From: Phascolarctobacterium sp.
GTDB lineage: Bacteria; Bacillota; Negativicutes; Acidaminococcales; Acidaminococcaceae
Direction: 5' to 3'
DNA length: 8,385 nucleotides
Assembly: GCA_016302525.1 (NCBI GenBank)
Contig: JAEDNJ010000062.1
Span: 1-8,385 of the forward strand
This document shows, in pieces, positions 6,608 to 8,385 of the stretch. A program made the position numbers and the translations under genes. Each line of letters opens with the position of its first letter. Position 1 is the stretch's first letter. A model generated the notes under the pieces. The model saw nothing but the letters and a program-made list of their open reading frames with translations, did not search any database and was not told the origin of the DNA.

Positions 6608-6614
6608 AGTTCTA

Positions 6615-6620
6615 CTCCTT
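6615..6620 (-). promoter_or_regulatory. Hydrogenase ribosome binding site (decides the start)
   Basis: AAGGAG on the minus strand lies seven bases before ATG 6607. The in-frame ATG at 6625 would start upstream of this site and is therefore rejected. Confidence 0.75.
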
Positions 6621-6640
6621 TGCAAATACTTGATAGAAAT

Positions 6641-6649
6641 ATTATATCA
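6641..6649 (-). promoter_or_regulatory. Extended -10 promoter of the hydrogenase gene
   Basis: The minus strand reads TGATATAAT, a perfect TATAAT (6641-6646) with the TGn extension. The -35 region is only a T-run, so recognition would rest on the extended -10. Transcription would start near 6634, giving a leader of about 27 bases. Confidence 0.65.
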
Positions 6650-6662
6650 TAAGTGCGAAGCT

Positions 6663-6684
6663 AAAAAAAGCAGTAGCAAAAAAA
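6663..6684 (-). repeat. Twin T7 tracts between brnQ and the hydrogenase gene
   Basis: On the minus strand two runs of seven Ts (6684-6678 and 6669-6663) are separated by GCTACTGC. The first follows an imperfect stem that pairs AACA with TGTT around ACAGCTGT. They may form a poor Rho-independent terminator for brnQ while also occupying the -35 region of the hydrogenase promoter. No GC-rich stem is present. Confidence 0.3.
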
Positions 6685-6738
6685 CAGCTGTATTAAGGTT
6701 GTTTAAGTTTCTATTAGTGTGGAGTTATAGTTTAGAGC

Positions 6739-8037
6739 CTATTCCAGCTTGTACCAAACAAGGCCCAAGACAAAGCCTAGCAAGGAAGGGAGCAGCCAGC
6801 CCATCCCCGTCGCAAAGAAGGGTATAGCACTGGTAATGCCAAGCCTAATGCCAGAGGCACTGAGGAGGTCTAGCAGAGCCACAGGCAGGGTACAAATAGT
6901 AACAGCAAGATAGACCCTGCGCGAATGGTTAAAGGCACTGCCGATAATAGCCAGCACAATAAGGGTCATAGCCAAGGGATAAAGGAACATCAGCATAGGA
7001 ATAGCCAACTTAATAATCAGGCTTAAGCCTACATTAGATATAATGAAGGAAAAGAGGCAAAAGCCCACAGCCCACTCTCTGTAGTGCTGCTTGTGTGTAA
7101 AGGTGCTGGCAAAGGCCTCACCAATACTAGTTACCAGGCCTATAGAGGTTTTTAGGCAGGCCAAGGTTACGATGGCAGCCAAAAAGAGCTGTCCCACCTG
7201 ACCTAGGTAATAGGTGCAGACGGTAGCCAGGGCTAAGCCGCCATTGGGGCTAATGTCAAAATTGCCACGACTTTGAGCACCCACAGCGCAGGCACCGCCA
7301 TAGAGCACGGCCATAAGGAGGCAGGCCAAAATGCCGGCCTTGAAGGTAGCCGCTGCAATAGACTCTGGCTTTGTCAGCCCCATGCCCTTAAGCGTATTTA
7401 TAACCACGATACCAAAGGCAAGACCCGCCAGAGCATCCATCGTATTATAGCCCTCCAAAAAGCCCTTAAAGAAGGCACCCTGCTCATAGCTAGCAGCAGG
7501 AGCTATGTTTTGAATTTCCCCCAAGGGGTTAAACAGGGCAATTAATAGCAACGAACAGAAGAAGAGCAAAAACAGCGGATTAAGATATTTGCCAATCCAT
7601 TCCACAATACGACCGGGGCGTAGGGAAAAGAAGAGCACGATGGCAAAAAAGAGCGCAGAAAAAAGACCTAAGGCTACAGGAGAGGCACCCAGCATAGGCT
7701 CTAAGCCCACAGTGTAGGACACTGTAGCACAGCGGGGAATGCAAACCAAGGGACCAATGGCCAGGTACATAGCGCAGGTAAAAAACTTCGCATAGCGTTT
7801 CCCAATAGGCAGAGCCATTTCATAGACACTGTTACTGCGGCTGCGGCCAAAGGCTACTACAGACAGTAGCGGCAAACCAGCACCCGTAACAATGAAGCCC
7901 AGAAAGGCCGCCCAGACATTAGCTCCAGCCTGCTGCCCCATATGGATGGGAAAAATAAGGTTGCCAGCACCAAAGAACATGCCAAAAAGCATACTGGCTA
8001 CCATGAGAATTTCTTTTACAGATAACTTCTTTTGCAT
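6739..8037 (-). CDS. brnQ: Branched-chain amino acid:cation symporter (LIVCS family)
   Basis: A 432-residue inner-membrane protein that imports leucine, isoleucine and valine with sodium or another cation. The N-terminal signature FGMFFGAGNLIFP (18-30), followed by HMGQQAG, is diagnostic of BrnQ. GYNTMDALAGLAFGIVVINTL in the middle and a run of about 12 hydrophobic segments agree, and the length is normal for the family. ATG 8037 follows AGGAGT (8049-8054) at a rather long 11 bases. The 122 bases before it contain only weak promoter matches (TTGACG at 8122-8127 with a poor -10). An 18-codon leucine-rich ORF lies further upstream (8160-8216). No hairpin terminator follows the stop; the hydrogenase promoter lies about 100 bases downstream. 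Import of the same amino acids made by ilvNB suggests shared physiology but there is no T-box here. Confidence 0.95.
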   Translation of the reverse strand: MQKKLSVKEILMVASMLFGMFFGAGNLIFPIHMGQQAGANVWAAFLGFIVTGAGLPLLSVVAFGRSRSNSVYEMALPIGKRYAKFFTCAMYLAIGPLVCIPRCATVSYTVGLEPMLGASPVALGLFSALFFAIVLFFSLRPGRIVEWIGKYLNPLFLLFFCSLLLIALFNPLGEIQNIAPAASYEQGAFFKGFLEGYNTMDALAGLAFGIVVINTLKGMGLTKPESIAAATFKAGILACLLMAVLYGGACAVGAQSRGNFDISPNGGLALATVCTYYLGQVGQLFLAAIVTLACLKTSIGLVTSIGEAFASTFTHKQHYREWAVGFCLFSFIISNVGLSLIIKLAIPMLMFLYPLAMTLIVLAIIGSAFNHSRRVYLAVTICTLPVALLDLLSASGIRLGITSAIPFFATGMGWLLPSLLGFVLGLVWYKLE

Positions 8038-8385
8038 TATGTAACAACACTCCTAATTCTATTGACAACGACATTTTCTATAAACAATACTAATGTTAAC
8101 AAATAATGCAGCTTACACTCTCGTCAAGCAGAACACTTTTTCTAGAGTTCAATTAAAAACTACAAAAGCAATTTTTCATAATCTCTTACGCCCAACAAAA
8201 ACAATTTTTTCTGCATATCATAAAGCTCCTATACAAAAGGCAAATATGGGCTTATTTCAGCACATAATAATTTATGCAAGCAAAAGTTGTGATGAGATTC
8301 TCCAATACAACATAGCTTGCCTCAATTAATGCTGCTCTTATCTTTTGCTGCACATTATAGCCTTTTTCAAGCAAAGGGCTATGCT
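8038..8385. other. AT-rich region upstream of brnQ
   Basis: Apart from the leucine-rich mini-ORF I see no recognised gene. The plus-strand frame 8093-8329 has no ribosome binding site or family resemblance and is treated as chance. Near the edge a TATAAT occurs on the minus strand (8354-8359) without a good -35. It overlaps an inverted repeat ATAGCC/GGCTAT (8357-8362 with 8377-8382). That repeat could be an operator or part of a terminator belonging to a gene beyond the edge. Confidence 0.45.
8160..8216 (-). CDS. Leucine-rich mini-ORF, possible leader peptide of brnQ
   Basis: The minus strand reads AGGAG (8226-8230), nine bases, then ATG at 8216 and MQKKLFLLGVRDYEKLLL to TAG. Six of 18 residues are leucine (five TTG, one CTT) and one is valine, with LLL directly before the stop. 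It shares its first five residues (MQKKL) with BrnQ, whose start lies 122 bases downstream. A leucine-rich peptide ahead of a leucine importer is what translational attenuation would need. However, I see no strong terminator hairpin between it and brnQ, so the mechanism is unsupported. An overlapping start (ATG 8220, 11 codons) competes for the same ribosome binding site. Confidence 0.3.
   Translation of the reverse strand: MQKKLFLLGVRDYEKLLL

Noticed and set aside
8093..8329. Plus-strand 78-codon open frame upstream of brnQ
   Set aside because: No ribosome binding site, AT-rich composition and no recognisable family; the opposite strand holds the more plausible mini-ORF.
8354..8385. Promoter for a long brnQ leader at the right edge
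   Set aside because: TATAAT is perfect, but the -35 position reads ATAGCC and no extended -10 is present; the edge prevents a fuller view.

Overview
The window is chromosomal DNA from a low-to-moderate GC bacterium, very probably an anaerobic Firmicute. The evidence is a canonical T-box riboswitch, strong GGAGG ribosome binding sites, TTGACA/TATAAT promoters and a soluble [FeFe] hydrogenase. A Negativicutes-type gut or rumen anaerobe is my best guess, but the sequence does not prove it. All five intact genes lie on the minus strand. They seem to form four transcription units, each with its own promoter or leader, rather than one operon.

Layout from left to right. Positions 1-404 hold a plus-strand remnant of a small DUF4160-type gene, broken by a frameshift and truncated at its C-terminus, followed by a strong hairpin terminator (431-470). 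Positions 405-696 carry no clear gene, only palindromes, a possible minus-strand promoter and a doubtful 15-codon ORF. Positions 697-3271 form a complete regulated unit on the minus strand: promoter, T-box leader with its antiterminator and terminator, then ilvN (acetolactate synthase regulatory subunit) and ilvB (catalytic subunit). Next come an NhaC-family antiporter (3337-4833) with its own promoter, a monomeric [FeFe] hydrogenase (5078-6607) with an extended -10 promoter and a clear terminator, and a BrnQ branched-chain amino acid importer (6739-8037). Upstream of brnQ (8038-8385) is a long leader containing an 18-residue leucine-rich mini-ORF.

How the genes fit together. IlvN and IlvB form acetolactate synthase, the first common enzyme of valine, isoleucine and leucine synthesis. 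The T-box should raise their expression when a branched-chain aminoacyl-tRNA (best guess leucine) is short of charge. BrnQ imports the same amino acids with a cation. NhaC exchanges sodium and protons and could maintain the sodium gradient that such symporters use. The hydrogenase disposes of, or senses, reducing power in fermentation. The links between these units are inference from proximity.

No mobile element, CRISPR array, tRNA or rRNA was seen. I did not find a convincing undescribed multi-gene system. The items most worth a second look are the leucine-rich mini-ORF ahead of brnQ, the inverted ilvN-ilvB order behind a T-box, the hydrogenase with a variant H-cluster motif and extra cysteines, and the decaying DUF4160 gene.
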